A stretch of DNA of 12,055 bases from Pseudomonadota bacterium (GTDB lineage Bacteria > Pseudomonadota > Alphaproteobacteria > Rhizobiales > Rhizobiaceae): positions 1-12,055 of the forward strand of contig QGUU01000031.1 of NCBI GenBank assembly GCA_003242525.1, in the 5' to 3' direction. This document shows, piece after piece, positions 1 through 5,798 of this stretch. Both the position numbers and the translations under genes were made by a program. A model generated the notes under the pieces. That model was not told the DNA's origin. It saw only the letters and a program-made list of their open reading frames with translations, and searched no databases. The first letter of the stretch is position 1. Every line of letters begins with the position of its first letter.

Positions 1-104
1 AAAACGGATAAGCGATTTCGATGTGGGTCTGGGGGCTCGGGGATTTGTATAAAGCACAGCGCCATTTCCACCTTGTAGATCGCCCATACAGCGCGTGGGT
101 TCAT
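1..104 (-). CDS. ABC-2 type permease, N-terminal start only, runs off or breaks at left edge
   Basis: The ATG at 104-102 on the minus strand overlaps the TGA stop of the ATPase gene (ATGA overlap), the usual arrangement for a translationally coupled ABC ATPase/permease pair. The first 15 residues read [15 protein letters not shown], which is how YadH-type ABC-2 permeases begin (a short cytoplasmic helix before the first membrane span). From about codon 16 the frame gives [16 protein letters not shown], which is polar and proline-rich rather than the expected aromatic/hydrophobic entry to the first transmembrane helix. The reading frame stays open to base 1, so no stop is seen. Either the gene is interrupted near bases 55-60 (insertion, rearrangement, or an assembly or contig edge), or it is a divergent member. 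The role expected from the pair is the membrane channel for the adjacent ATPase. Confidence 0.5.
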   Translation of the reverse strand, partial: MNPRAVWAIYKVEMALCFIQIPEPPDPHRNRLSV

Positions 105-1027
105 GACGCTTTCCTCACCAGAGAGACGAAGATTTCTTCCAGCGAGCTCGCTTGCGTGTCGAGGTCGCGAAAGGCGATTCCCGCCGCTTCGAGATCGCGC
201 AGAAGAGTGGCGACGCCGGGTCGCTCCGCCTGGTTGTCATAGGTGTAGATGAGCGTGCCGCCGCCGTCGGCAAGGTCAAGCTGATAACGCGCCAGCTCCG
301 GCGGGATCGCGGAGAGCGGGCTGCGCAGTTCGAGCTTCAACAGCTTGCGGCCGAGCTTGCGCATCAGTTCCGCTTTTTCTTCGACCAGGATGATCTCGCC
401 CTTGTCGATGACGCCTACACGGTCGGCCATTTCCTCAGCCTCCTCGATGTAGTGCGTGGTCAGGATGATGGTGACGCCGCTGTCGCGCAGGCGGCGAACG
501 AGCGCCCACATATCCTTGCGCAACTCCACGTCGACACCGGCCGTCGGCTCGTCGAGAAAAAGGATTTTCGGTTCGTGCGCCAGCGCCTTTCCGATGAGCA
601 CGCGCCGCTTCATGCCTCCCGACAGCGTGATCACCTTGGCGTCACGCTTCTCCCAAAGCGACAGATCCTTGAGGAGCTTGTCGATGAAGACCGGATCGGC
701 CTTCTTGCCGAACAGGCCGCGGCTGTAGTTCATCACGCTGCGGACGGTCTCGAAGGATTCGACCGTGAGTTCCTGGGGTACCAGGCCGATCAGGCTGCGC
801 GCGGCACGGTAGTCCCTGGAGATATCGTGACCGTCCACCGTCACCGTTCCGGTGGACCGGTTGACGATGCCGCAGACGATGGAAATGAGCGTCGTCTTGC
901 CAGCGCCGTTCGGGCCAAGCAACGCAAAGATTTCGCCGCGACGGATTTCGAGATCCACCCGCTTCAGCGCCGGGACGCCGGTGGCATAGGTCTTGGATAC
1001 GCCGGATATGGAGATGATCGAAGGCAT
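101..1027 (-). CDS. ABC transporter ATP-binding protein, YadG-like
   Basis: This is a 308-aa cytoplasmic ATPase subunit of an ABC-2 type exporter; the substrate is unknown. Counting from ATG 1027, the ABC core is complete: Walker A GPNGAGKT at 38-45, Q-loop Gln85, signature LSGGMKRR at 135-142, Walker B ILFLDEP at 155-161 and H-loop His192. A C-terminal extension of about 95 residues follows, as in YadG/CcmA-like exporters. A GTG start at 1048 would add MIKAFHY. I prefer 1027 because the family usually starts a few residues before the [13 protein letters not shown] strand, although neither start has a clear Shine-Dalgarno sequence. The stop overlaps the ATG of a permease gene downstream, so the two should form an operon. 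The family and ATPase role are secure; cargo and direction are inferred from the ABC-2 family. Confidence 0.93.
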   Translation of the reverse strand: MPSIISISGVSKTYATGVPALKRVDLEIRRGEIFALLGPNGAGKTTLISIVCGIVNRSTGTVTVDGHDISRDYRAARSLIGLVPQELTVESFETVRSVMNYSRGLFGKKADPVFIDKLLKDLSLWEKRDAKVITLSGGMKRRVLIGKALAHEPKILFLDEPTAGVDVELRKDMWALVRRLRDSGVTIILTTHYIEEAEEMADRVGVIDKGEIILVEEKAELMRKLGRKLLKLELRSPLSAIPPELARYQLDLADGGGTLIYTYDNQAERPGVATLLRDLEAAGIAFRDLDTQASSLEEIFVSLVRKAS

Positions 1028-1117
1028 GTAATGAAAGGCTTTAATCACGAAGGGAAATTGCTTGTGCAGTGCTATGTCGGCACAGGCAAGCCGTTTTCAA
1101 TGCCATTGCTGACATAT

Positions 1118-1136
1118 CCGGCCATATCGTGGCCGG
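1118..1136 (-). terminator. Perfect 7-bp hairpin between two minus-strand genes
   Basis: CCGGCCA at 1118-1124 and TGGCCGG at 1130-1136 form a perfect inverted repeat around a 5-nt loop, about 40 nt downstream of the stop of the small exported protein gene and 90 nt upstream of the ABC ATPase start. No U-tract follows on either strand, so it is not a classical intrinsic terminator. It could be an attenuating or processing hairpin, or chance in GC-rich DNA. Confidence 0.3.
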
Positions 1137-1176
1137 CTTGCTCTCCACACGGCATCCGCCGCCCGCCAGATGCAGC

Positions 1177-1488
1177 TTATTGGGGTGACGGCTGTTGCTG
1201 CGGGAGCTCTCGTGGCTTGATGATGGGAGTGTTCCCCTCATCCGGCGCCGGTTCGGTCATCTTGTCATCTCCCGTATCCGGCGGCTCCAGCACACCATCA
1301 CATGGAGCAAGCTTCGCCGTGAGATCACCGCTCTGCTCCACGGCATCCTCGTCCGTAACGACACCGGCCCTGTCCTGATCGGGTTGCGCCTGGCATGGCG
1401 AGGCCGATGGGCTCGGAGCATTGGTCTGGGCGGCTGCGGTCAACGTGGTGAACAGGATCGCCAAGGCGGTCGCCGAAAGCGTTTTCAT
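1177..1488 (-). CDS. Small exported Pro/Gln-rich hypothetical protein
   Basis: This 103-aa protein of unknown function begins with a clear Sec signal peptide (MKTLSATALAILFTTLTAAAQ, probable cleavage after AAA near residue 20). The mature part is low in hydrophobic residues and holds two cysteines (CQAQPD and APCDGVLEPPDTGD) that could pair in the periplasm. It ends in a segment rich in Pro, Gln and acidic residues (TEPAPDEGNTPIIKPRELPQQQ). The CDGVLEPPDTGD...PIIKP pattern resembles small exported proteins I have seen in rhizobia, but I know no function. The start is well supported: a strong AAAGGAGG ribosome site lies 5 nt before the ATG. It is divergent from the acidic-protein gene at 1622 and shares the 133-bp intergenic region with its GGAAC boxes. 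It probably acts in the periplasm. Confidence 0.75.
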   Translation of the reverse strand: MKTLSATALAILFTTLTAAAQTNAPSPSASPCQAQPDQDRAGVVTDEDAVEQSGDLTAKLAPCDGVLEPPDTGDDKMTEPAPDEGNTPIIKPRELPQQQPSPQ

Positions 1489-1518
1489 CCTGGCCTCCTT
1501 TCAAAGTCTACCGAAGGG

Positions 1519-1543
1519 AAGGCCTCGCGGAACGTTTGGTTCC
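1519..1543 (-). promoter_or_regulatory. Putative EcfG/RpoE2-type promoter for the 1177-1488 gene
   Basis: On the minus strand GGAAC (1543-1539) is followed by a 16-nt spacer and CCTT (1522-1519), which fits the alphaproteobacterial general-stress consensus GGAAC-N16/17-CGTT (equivalently GGAAC-N18-TT) with one mismatch in the -10 box. Transcription would begin near 1512, leaving a leader of about 25 nt that contains the AAAGGAGG ribosome site. The same GGAAC is one arm of an inverted repeat (GGAAC-GTTTG-GTTCC, 1529-1543). This is a motif match only. Confidence 0.35.
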
Positions 1544-1564
1544 CACGAGCGACAGGGGGCGCCG

Positions 1565-1589
1565 GGAACGAACAGGCGGACCAGGAGTT
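1565..1589 (+). promoter_or_regulatory. Putative EcfG/RpoE2-type promoter for the 1622 gene
   Basis: GGAAC at 1565-1569, a 16-nt spacer, then AGTT at 1586-1589. This matches GGAAC-N18-TT and has one mismatch to GGAAC-N16-CGTT. Transcription would start near 1596, about 26 nt before the ATG at 1622, with the purine-rich CACAGGAATGAG in between as a possible ribosome site. The placement is right for a short-leader stress promoter; the evidence is motif and position only. Confidence 0.4.
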
Positions 1590-1621
1590 GGAGACGGAAG
1601 CACAGGAATGAGAACGCGACG

Positions 1622-1960
1622 ATGCGAAACCCTGAAAAAACAGTAGACCGCAGCCGGTTCAACGAAAGCAGGCCGGACATTGCCGACGCAATCGAAGACG
1701 ACAAGCCGCATCTGAAGGAACCGGACTGGGACAGCATCGAAGGCGCCGCTCCCGCTACGGAGATCGTGCCGGGTGATGGCGATACGGGGGAAGGCATCGA
1801 CAAGGAAGTGCAGCCCGGTGTCAACCCAGATGGCGACCATCCGGAAGAGGACGATGACAATCCCGATCAGGAGAGCGACGAGGCGCTGCCGGGCGACGAG
1901 GAAGAACAGGCCATTCGCCACAAGTTGGGCGGGGGCGGCATCCGCTATGAGCCTGACTGA
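1622..1960 (+). CDS. Highly acidic hydrophilic hypothetical protein
   Basis: This is a 112-aa soluble protein with no signal peptide, no membrane segment and no cysteine. About 35 of its residues are Asp or Glu, with dense runs such as HPEEDDDNPDQESDE and GDEEEQ, and it has many Pro and Gly. It is therefore predicted to be very acidic and probably largely disordered. The N-terminal third (RFNESRPDIADAIEDDKPHLKEPDWDS) is less repetitive and may be the conserved part. The ATG at 1622 was chosen because the acidic composition starts there and a purine-rich stretch lies upstream; the frame also stays open leftward to 1421, but that part is antisense to the neighbouring gene and looks like shadow. 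It is first in a plus-strand run with the PepSY-like gene 28 nt downstream and has a putative stress-sigma promoter. I do not recognise the function. Confidence 0.7.
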   Translation: MRNPEKTVDRSRFNESRPDIADAIEDDKPHLKEPDWDSIEGAAPATEIVPGDGDTGEGIDKEVQPGVNPDGDHPEEDDDNPDQESDEALPGDEEEQAIRHKLGGGGIRYEPD

Positions 1961-1988
1961 CCGGCCATTTCAATTGATGAGGGTGAAG

Positions 1989-2246
1989 ATGCTCAAGATC
2001 GTGACCGCCACAGCCGTTTCATTCGTTCTCGTTGGCTCCGCAATTGCGCAAAATGACGAGCCTCCTCAGAACGCCAGGAAGCTTTCGGAAATCGTAGCCA
2101 AGGTCGAGCAGCGCCACGACTTCCGCTATATCGATGAGATCGAGTGGGACGACGGTGCCTACGAGATCACCTACTACACGACCGACAATGCCAAGGTGGA
2201 AATCAATTTCGACCCGGTAACGGCCGAGCCGAAGGGCTCCAAGTAA
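1989..2246 (+). CDS. Small exported PepSY-like domain protein
   Basis: This 85-aa protein has a Sec signal peptide (MLKIVTATAVSFVLVGSAIAQ, probable cleavage after AIA near residue 19). A mature region of about 65 residues fits one PepSY-type unit: helix KLSEIVAKVEQRHDFRYIDEIEWDD, then strands AYEITYYTTDNAKVEINFDPVTAEP. PepSY units are thought to bind or inhibit proteases or act as periplasmic adaptors; no target is evident here. The start at 1989 is preferred over the in-frame ATG at 1977, because AGGGTGA sits just before 1989 and nothing suitable precedes 1977. The gene lies 28 nt after the acidic-protein gene and 58 nt before the glucoamylase-fold gene, so co-transcription of all three is plausible. 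It is periplasmic by signal peptide. The fold call is moderate; the function is unknown. Confidence 0.75.
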   Translation: MLKIVTATAVSFVLVGSAIAQNDEPPQNARKLSEIVAKVEQRHDFRYIDEIEWDDGAYEITYYTTDNAKVEINFDPVTAEPKGSK

Positions 2247-2304
2247 GTTTCACCTGGCTCCAGATGACCGTGCGCTCCAAGCCATTCCTGGCTAAGAGAG
2301 CGGC

Positions 2305-3606
2305 ATGGATGTCTTGCCCGATTCTTCCGGCCTCGAAAGCCTCCTTTCCAGGCTGCAGCGCGTTACCTTTGATTACTTTCTGAACAACGCCAATCCCCGG
2401 AACGGCCTCATCGCCGACCGGACGCGGGTCGGCTCGCCAGCCTCAATTGCCGCGACCGGATTTGCGCTGGGTACCTATCCGATCGGCGTTGCACGCGGCT
2501 TCATCAGCAGGGCGGATGCAGCCGCACGCACGCTCGCGACGTTGCGCTTCTTCTGGACCGCGCCGCACGGTCCGGAACCCGACGCCACCGGTTACAAGGG
2601 CTTCTACTATCATTTCCTCGACATGCGAAACGGCCGTCGAGCCTGGAAATGTGAGCTTTCCACCGTCGACACGGCCCTTCTGCTCGCCGGCGTTCTCGCG
2701 GCAGGTGCGTTTTTCCGTGAGGATGACGAAGCGGAGGCCGAAATCCGCAGGCTTGCCGATGCTCTCTATCGTCGAACCGATTGGCGCTGGGCGCAGAATG
2801 GCGGCGCCATGGTCACGCATGGATGGCGACCGGAAAAAGGTTTCCTGCGCTACCACTGGCAGGGCTATGACGAGGCGCTGATCCTGTACATACTCGGCCT
2901 CGGTTCACCGACCTTCCCGCTGCCGCCGGAAAGCTACCGCGCGTGGCTTTCAGGCTTCCGGTGGAAGAAGATCTACGGACGCGAGTTCCTATATGCAGGG
3001 CCGCTATTCGTTCACCAGTTCTCGCACGCCTGGATCGACTTTCGCGGCATTCGCGACGACTTCATGCGGAGCCGGGGCAGCGACTATTTCGAGAACAGCC
3101 GAACGGGCACCTATATCCAGCGCGAATACGCAATCCGCAATCCTCGCCACTTCGCCGGCTATGGGGAGCATTGCTGGGGCATCAGCGCCAGCGACGGGCC
3201 AGGGCCGATGAAATGGAACTTCCGGGGCCGTGTGCAGCATTTCGCGGGCTATCTTGCCCGCGGGGTGCCCTACGGACCCGACGACGGCACGCTGTCACCT
3301 TCCGCCGCCATCGCCTCGCTGCCCTTCGCGCCCGAAATCGTCCTTCCGGCGGTCGCCCGTTTCCGTGCACTCGGCGTGCAGCGGGGCAACCCCTCCAGCT
3401 TCATCTCCAGCTTCAATCTCAGCGCCCCGGACCCCAACGGAGGCGAGCACGGATGGGTAGCGCCAGAGGAAATAGGCATCAGCCAGGGAGCGATGGCGCT
3501 GATGATCGAGAATTATCGCTCGGGCCTATTGTGGCGGCTGATGCGGTCCTGCCCTTATATTGTCCAGGGACTGCGCCGCGCAGGTTTCTGTGGAGGCTGG
3601 CTCTAA
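2305..3606 (+). CDS. Stand-alone glucoamylase-fold (GH144-like) glycoside hydrolase
   Basis: This 433-aa protein consists almost entirely of one (alpha/alpha)6-barrel domain of the 'Glycoamylase' family (PF10091). That family includes GH144 endo-beta-1,2-glucanases and the C-terminal domain of the cyclic beta-1,2-glucan synthase NdvB/Cgs. Visible hallmarks are SPASIAATGFALGTYPIGV (44-62), GPEPDATGYKGFYYHFLDM (89-107), WKCELSTVDTALLLAG (114-129), GYDEALILYILGLGSP (187-202), GPLFVHQFSHAWIDFRG (232-248), GEHCWGISASDGPG (287-300), GVPYGPDDGT, and a C-terminal MIENYRSGLLWRLMRSCPYI. Acidic residues in ELSTVD and YDEAL are probable active-site positions, but I cannot assign them exactly. There is no signal peptide or membrane span, so it appears cytoplasmic, unlike secreted GH144 enzymes. 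The substrate is probably a beta-glucan such as beta-1,2-glucan (family inference). The start has AAGAGAG upstream. It converges with msrA. Confidence 0.88.
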   Translation: MDVLPDSSGLESLLSRLQRVTFDYFLNNANPRNGLIADRTRVGSPASIAATGFALGTYPIGVARGFISRADAAARTLATLRFFWTAPHGPEPDATGYKGFYYHFLDMRNGRRAWKCELSTVDTALLLAGVLAAGAFFREDDEAEAEIRRLADALYRRTDWRWAQNGGAMVTHGWRPEKGFLRYHWQGYDEALILYILGLGSPTFPLPPESYRAWLSGFRWKKIYGREFLYAGPLFVHQFSHAWIDFRGIRDDFMRSRGSDYFENSRTGTYIQREYAIRNPRHFAGYGEHCWGISASDGPGPMKWNFRGRVQHFAGYLARGVPYGPDDGTLSPSAAIASLPFAPEIVLPAVARFRALGVQRGNPSSFISSFNLSAPDPNGGEHGWVAPEEIGISQGAMALMIENYRSGLLWRLMRSCPYIVQGLRRAGFCGGWL

Positions 3607-3617
3607 GCCAAAGCCAT

Positions 3618-4349
3618 TCAGCTCCTGTTCTGCGACACCAGGACGGGGTTTTCCCGGTAGATGTCCGAAAATAGATGCTTCAACGCTTCGACCTTCGGCA
3701 GGTCGTTGTAGACGATATAGGGATAGGTCGGATTACGCGTCATGAAATCCTGGTGGTAATCCTCGGCGGGATAGAAGGTTTTGCCGGTTTCAATGGTGGT
3801 GACAATCGGACCGCTTAAAAGGCCGCTCTTGTCTAGCTGGGCAATATAGGACTGCGCGACCCTTTTCTGCTCGTCATTCGCGACGAAGATGGTTGAGCGA
3901 TACTGCGTCCCGCGGTCCGGCCCCTGGTAGTTCAACTGAGTGGGATTGTGGGCCACCGAGAAAAAGACCTGCAGCAGTTTCCCGTAGCTGACCTTTGACG
4001 GATCGTAGGTGACCTGCACTGACTCGGCATGGCCGGTGGTCCCTGTTCCGACTGTTTCGTAATGAGCTGTTTCCGCCGCTCCCCCGGCATATCCGGACAC
4101 CGCCTGGGTGACGCCTTCCACGTGCTGGAATACGCCCTGCACCCCCCAGAAACACCCGCCGGCGAACGTCGCCGTTGCGGGCCCGGCAAAAACCTTCTCA
4201 TCCAAAGCGGGCGGCGGAATCCTTACGGCTTCCTCGGCGGAACGTGCTGGCGCCAGCCATGGCAAAGCCGCAGCACCGATCGCAAGAAGGCCGAGCGCGC
4301 CAAGCGGAAGGCCGGCTGCGCGCGTGGAAAAATAGCGGCTAGATTTCAT
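3618..4349 (-). CDS. msrA: Exported peptide-methionine (S)-S-oxide reductase MsrA
   Basis: This 243-aa MsrA reduces the S-epimer of methionine sulfoxide in proteins (EC 1.8.4.11). A hydrophobic N-terminal export signal (residues about 8-36, possible cleavage after APARSA) places it in the periplasm. The catalytic motif GGCFWGV has the nucleophile Cys66, and the substrate-site residues are visible as GHAE (Glu109) and GPDRGTQYRS (Asp145, Tyr150), followed by YHQDFMTRNPTYPYI. Cys66 is the only cysteine in the whole protein, so the usual C-terminal resolving cysteines are absent and this is a one-Cys type. Recycling must use an external thiol or partner; none is encoded nearby, and no MsrB is seen. 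The start is supported by GGAG 7 nt before the ATG. It is convergent with the glucoamylase-fold gene, 11 bp between stops. Confidence 0.95.
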   Translation of the reverse strand: MKSSRYFSTRAAGLPLGALGLLAIGAAALPWLAPARSAEEAVRIPPPALDEKVFAGPATATFAGGCFWGVQGVFQHVEGVTQAVSGYAGGAAETAHYETVGTGTTGHAESVQVTYDPSKVSYGKLLQVFFSVAHNPTQLNYQGPDRGTQYRSTIFVANDEQKRVAQSYIAQLDKSGLLSGPIVTTIETGKTFYPAEDYHQDFMTRNPTYPYIVYNDLPKVEALKHLFSDIYRENPVLVSQNRS

Positions 4350-4456
4350 GGTGGGACTCCACTCCGATAGGCAGCGGCATGGCCGCCATCATACCGGAAG
4401 GCTCACTCCCCCGCGCGTCACGAAGTCGTGTGGGCCGGACCCCACCTGCGAAAGCA

Positions 4457-4482
4457 AGCGCCACCCGCGAACGGGTGGCGCT
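4457..4482 (-). terminator. Strong hairpin terminator after the TadE/G-like gene
   Basis: AGCGCCACCCG (4457-4467) and CGGGTGGCGCT (4472-4482) form a perfect 11-bp stem with a 4-nt loop; on the minus strand the loop is TTCG, a stable tetraloop type. It begins about 30 nt after the stop of the minus-strand TadE/G-like gene and is followed on that strand by TGCTTTCG, a weak U-rich tail. The position fits an intrinsic terminator separating this gene from msrA. On the plus strand there is no T-tract. Confidence 0.7.
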
Positions 4483-4513
4483 CCTTCAAACAGACCCTGG
4501 CAGACGGTCGTAG

Positions 4514-5587
4514 CTACTTCGTCAGGACCACTTCCGAAGGACGCTGGCTGAAGTTGCACTTGCCGGTGACCGTGTAGAAGAAGTCCGCCTGTTTCACATC
4601 GGGTGAAGGCGGGTTGGTGCCGCCATCCTCCCAGGCCTGCGTGCTCGACTCGCCGCAAGGCACGGCCGAGAAGATATCGACAGTCTTGTTGATCGGCGAT
4701 TGCTTGCCGTCGATATACATCCTGTTGGAGGTAGACGGGTCGTTCGACTTCAGCTTCTTGGGGTTGCCGGATGGAACGTCCATCTGCAGGTAGAGTTCGT
4801 TCATTTGGCTGACGTCGATCAGCGCCCCTTCGCCGCCGGGGGGGTCGGTCGTGCAGGTCGTAACCTTCTTGGCGTCGTATTCCACAATGGCGTCTTTGGG
4901 TATCTCCTTGCCATTGTACCAGGAAAGGTCCTTGGTCGTGCAGACCTGCTGCTGAACTTGCGTCACCACATCCTTGGAGCGATCATTGGGATAGGAGGGA
5001 TTCTCGGTGATCTTGTAGATAGTGGTGGTTCCGTAGCCCTTGCCGCCGCCGCCACCGTAAGTATAGGTGATCTTCATCAGCGGCTGCTCTTTCGTGGCCC
5101 CGAATTTGGTGCCGTAGAGCGTCATGGTCTTGTTCCACCAGCCCGAGACCTTGTCGATCTTGAAGCCTGCCTCCACCAGCGCCGGGTTCTTGCGCGAGGC
5201 GACATCCACGGAAATTTCCACAACGTCGATGCCGGCCAGGGCCATGAATGCCGTGGGCATGTCGTAAGCCGCGGATGCGCTCATCGTGACGGTGCCGTCG
5301 GGCGCGACATTGTACTCCTTCAGTATTGCCGTGCCGTTGCCGCCATTGAGCTGGTAGGCTTCCTGCAACTTCTGCTGCCGCTCATCCTCGGTCAGAGTCG
5401 GAGACAGGGTCATGATCGACAGGGCAGCGGCATCAAGGGCATCCTGCATGGCTGCCCGCTCGCTGACGCCCAGCGAATAGTCGGACACCATACCCACCGC
5501 AGCCACCAGCGGGACCAGCGCGACCGCCAGCGCAGGCACGAAAGAGCCGCTTTCGGACTTCAGAAAGTTCGTCTTCAGGTACGGCAT
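4514..5587 (-). CDS. Orphan TadE/TadG-like Flp pilus-assembly family protein
   Basis: This 357-aa protein has an N-terminal TadE/G-like segment (PF13400 style). A short basic stretch and SESGSF precede one hydrophobic span (VPALAVALVPLVAAVGMVSDYS, about residues 17-38), then SERAAMQDALDAAALSI, the usual pilin-like helix. The remaining 300 or so residues should be outside the membrane. They include a Gly/Tyr-rich loop (TYGGGGGKGYGTTT) and four cysteines (in QVCTTKD, TTCTTDP, VPCGES and GKCNFS) that could form two disulfides. TadE/TadG proteins are minor components of Flp pilus or tight-adherence machines; no other tad or cpa gene is nearby. I start it at 5587 because AGGA lies 5 nt upstream; the ATG at 5599 has its AGG too far away. 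A strong hairpin follows the stop. Role in pilus, adhesion or surface assembly is inference. Confidence 0.8.
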   Translation of the reverse strand: MPYLKTNFLKSESGSFVPALAVALVPLVAAVGMVSDYSLGVSERAAMQDALDAAALSIMTLSPTLTEDERQQKLQEAYQLNGGNGTAILKEYNVAPDGTVTMSASAAYDMPTAFMALAGIDVVEISVDVASRKNPALVEAGFKIDKVSGWWNKTMTLYGTKFGATKEQPLMKITYTYGGGGGKGYGTTTIYKITENPSYPNDRSKDVVTQVQQQVCTTKDLSWYNGKEIPKDAIVEYDAKKVTTCTTDPPGGEGALIDVSQMNELYLQMDVPSGNPKKLKSNDPSTSNRMYIDGKQSPINKTVDIFSAVPCGESSTQAWEDGGTNPPSPDVKQADFFYTVTGKCNFSQRPSEVVLTK

Positions 5588-5660
5588 TTCGATCCTCATG
5601 GGGGCTAATTGGACCTTTCAGCGCGGCAGATAGCATGGAGCCCGCAACCATGCGCCTAAT

Positions 5661-5685
5661 GGAACGCCTAAAATTTGAATGGTTT
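5661..5685 (+). promoter_or_regulatory. Possible EcfG-type box upstream of lepA
   Basis: GGAAC at 5661-5665 is followed 18 nt later by TT (5684-5685) in a T-rich stretch. This satisfies the loose GGAAC-N18-TT form, but the -10 reads GTTT at N16 or GGTT at N15, so it is a poor match. It lies about 115 nt before lepA, which would give a long leader. It may well be chance. Confidence 0.15.
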
Positions 5686-5750
5686 TTCAGCCGAACAATC
5701 GCTGCCGGGTCGGCTGCCGGGCAGCCATGCCCATTCAACGCCTATGCGGC

Positions 5751-5787
5751 ACAAAACCGATTTCCACTTTTCGCGGGAATGCTTTAT
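5751..5787. repeat. Segment resembling a dispersed rhizobial intergenic repeat
   Basis: The stretch with AAAACCGATTTCCACTTTT, then CGCGGGAATGCTTTATAG, looks like the short AAAACCG(G)TTTCCACTTTT...GGAATGCTTTAG element that recurs between genes in many rhizobial genomes. Only one copy is in this window, so the repeat nature rests on memory of the family rather than on a second copy seen here. It ends about 11 nt before the lepA ATG and must include part of its leader or promoter. Confidence 0.35.
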
Positions 5788-5798
5788 AGGCCGCCGCC

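Noticed and set aside
1041..1241. 66-codon minus-strand frame between the exported protein gene and the ABC ATPase
   Set aside because: It overlaps the end of the exported protein gene in another frame, has no ribosome site and an unremarkable Ser/Arg-rich product.
152..1378. 408-codon plus-strand frame across the ABC ATPase and the next gene
   Set aside because: It is antisense to the ATPase with its full motif set and also crosses the small exported protein gene; the product is Arg/Asp-rich shadow sequence.
3598..3610. Hairpin TGGCT-CTA-AGCCA at the convergent stops of the glucoamylase-fold and msrA genes
   Set aside because: The stem is only 5 bp, includes the stop codon region and has no T-tract on either side, so it is too weak for a terminator call.
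2943..3674. 243-codon plus-strand frame overlapping the glucoamylase-fold gene
   Set aside because: It is in another frame of a clearly coding gene, with Arg/Pro-rich shadow composition and no start context.
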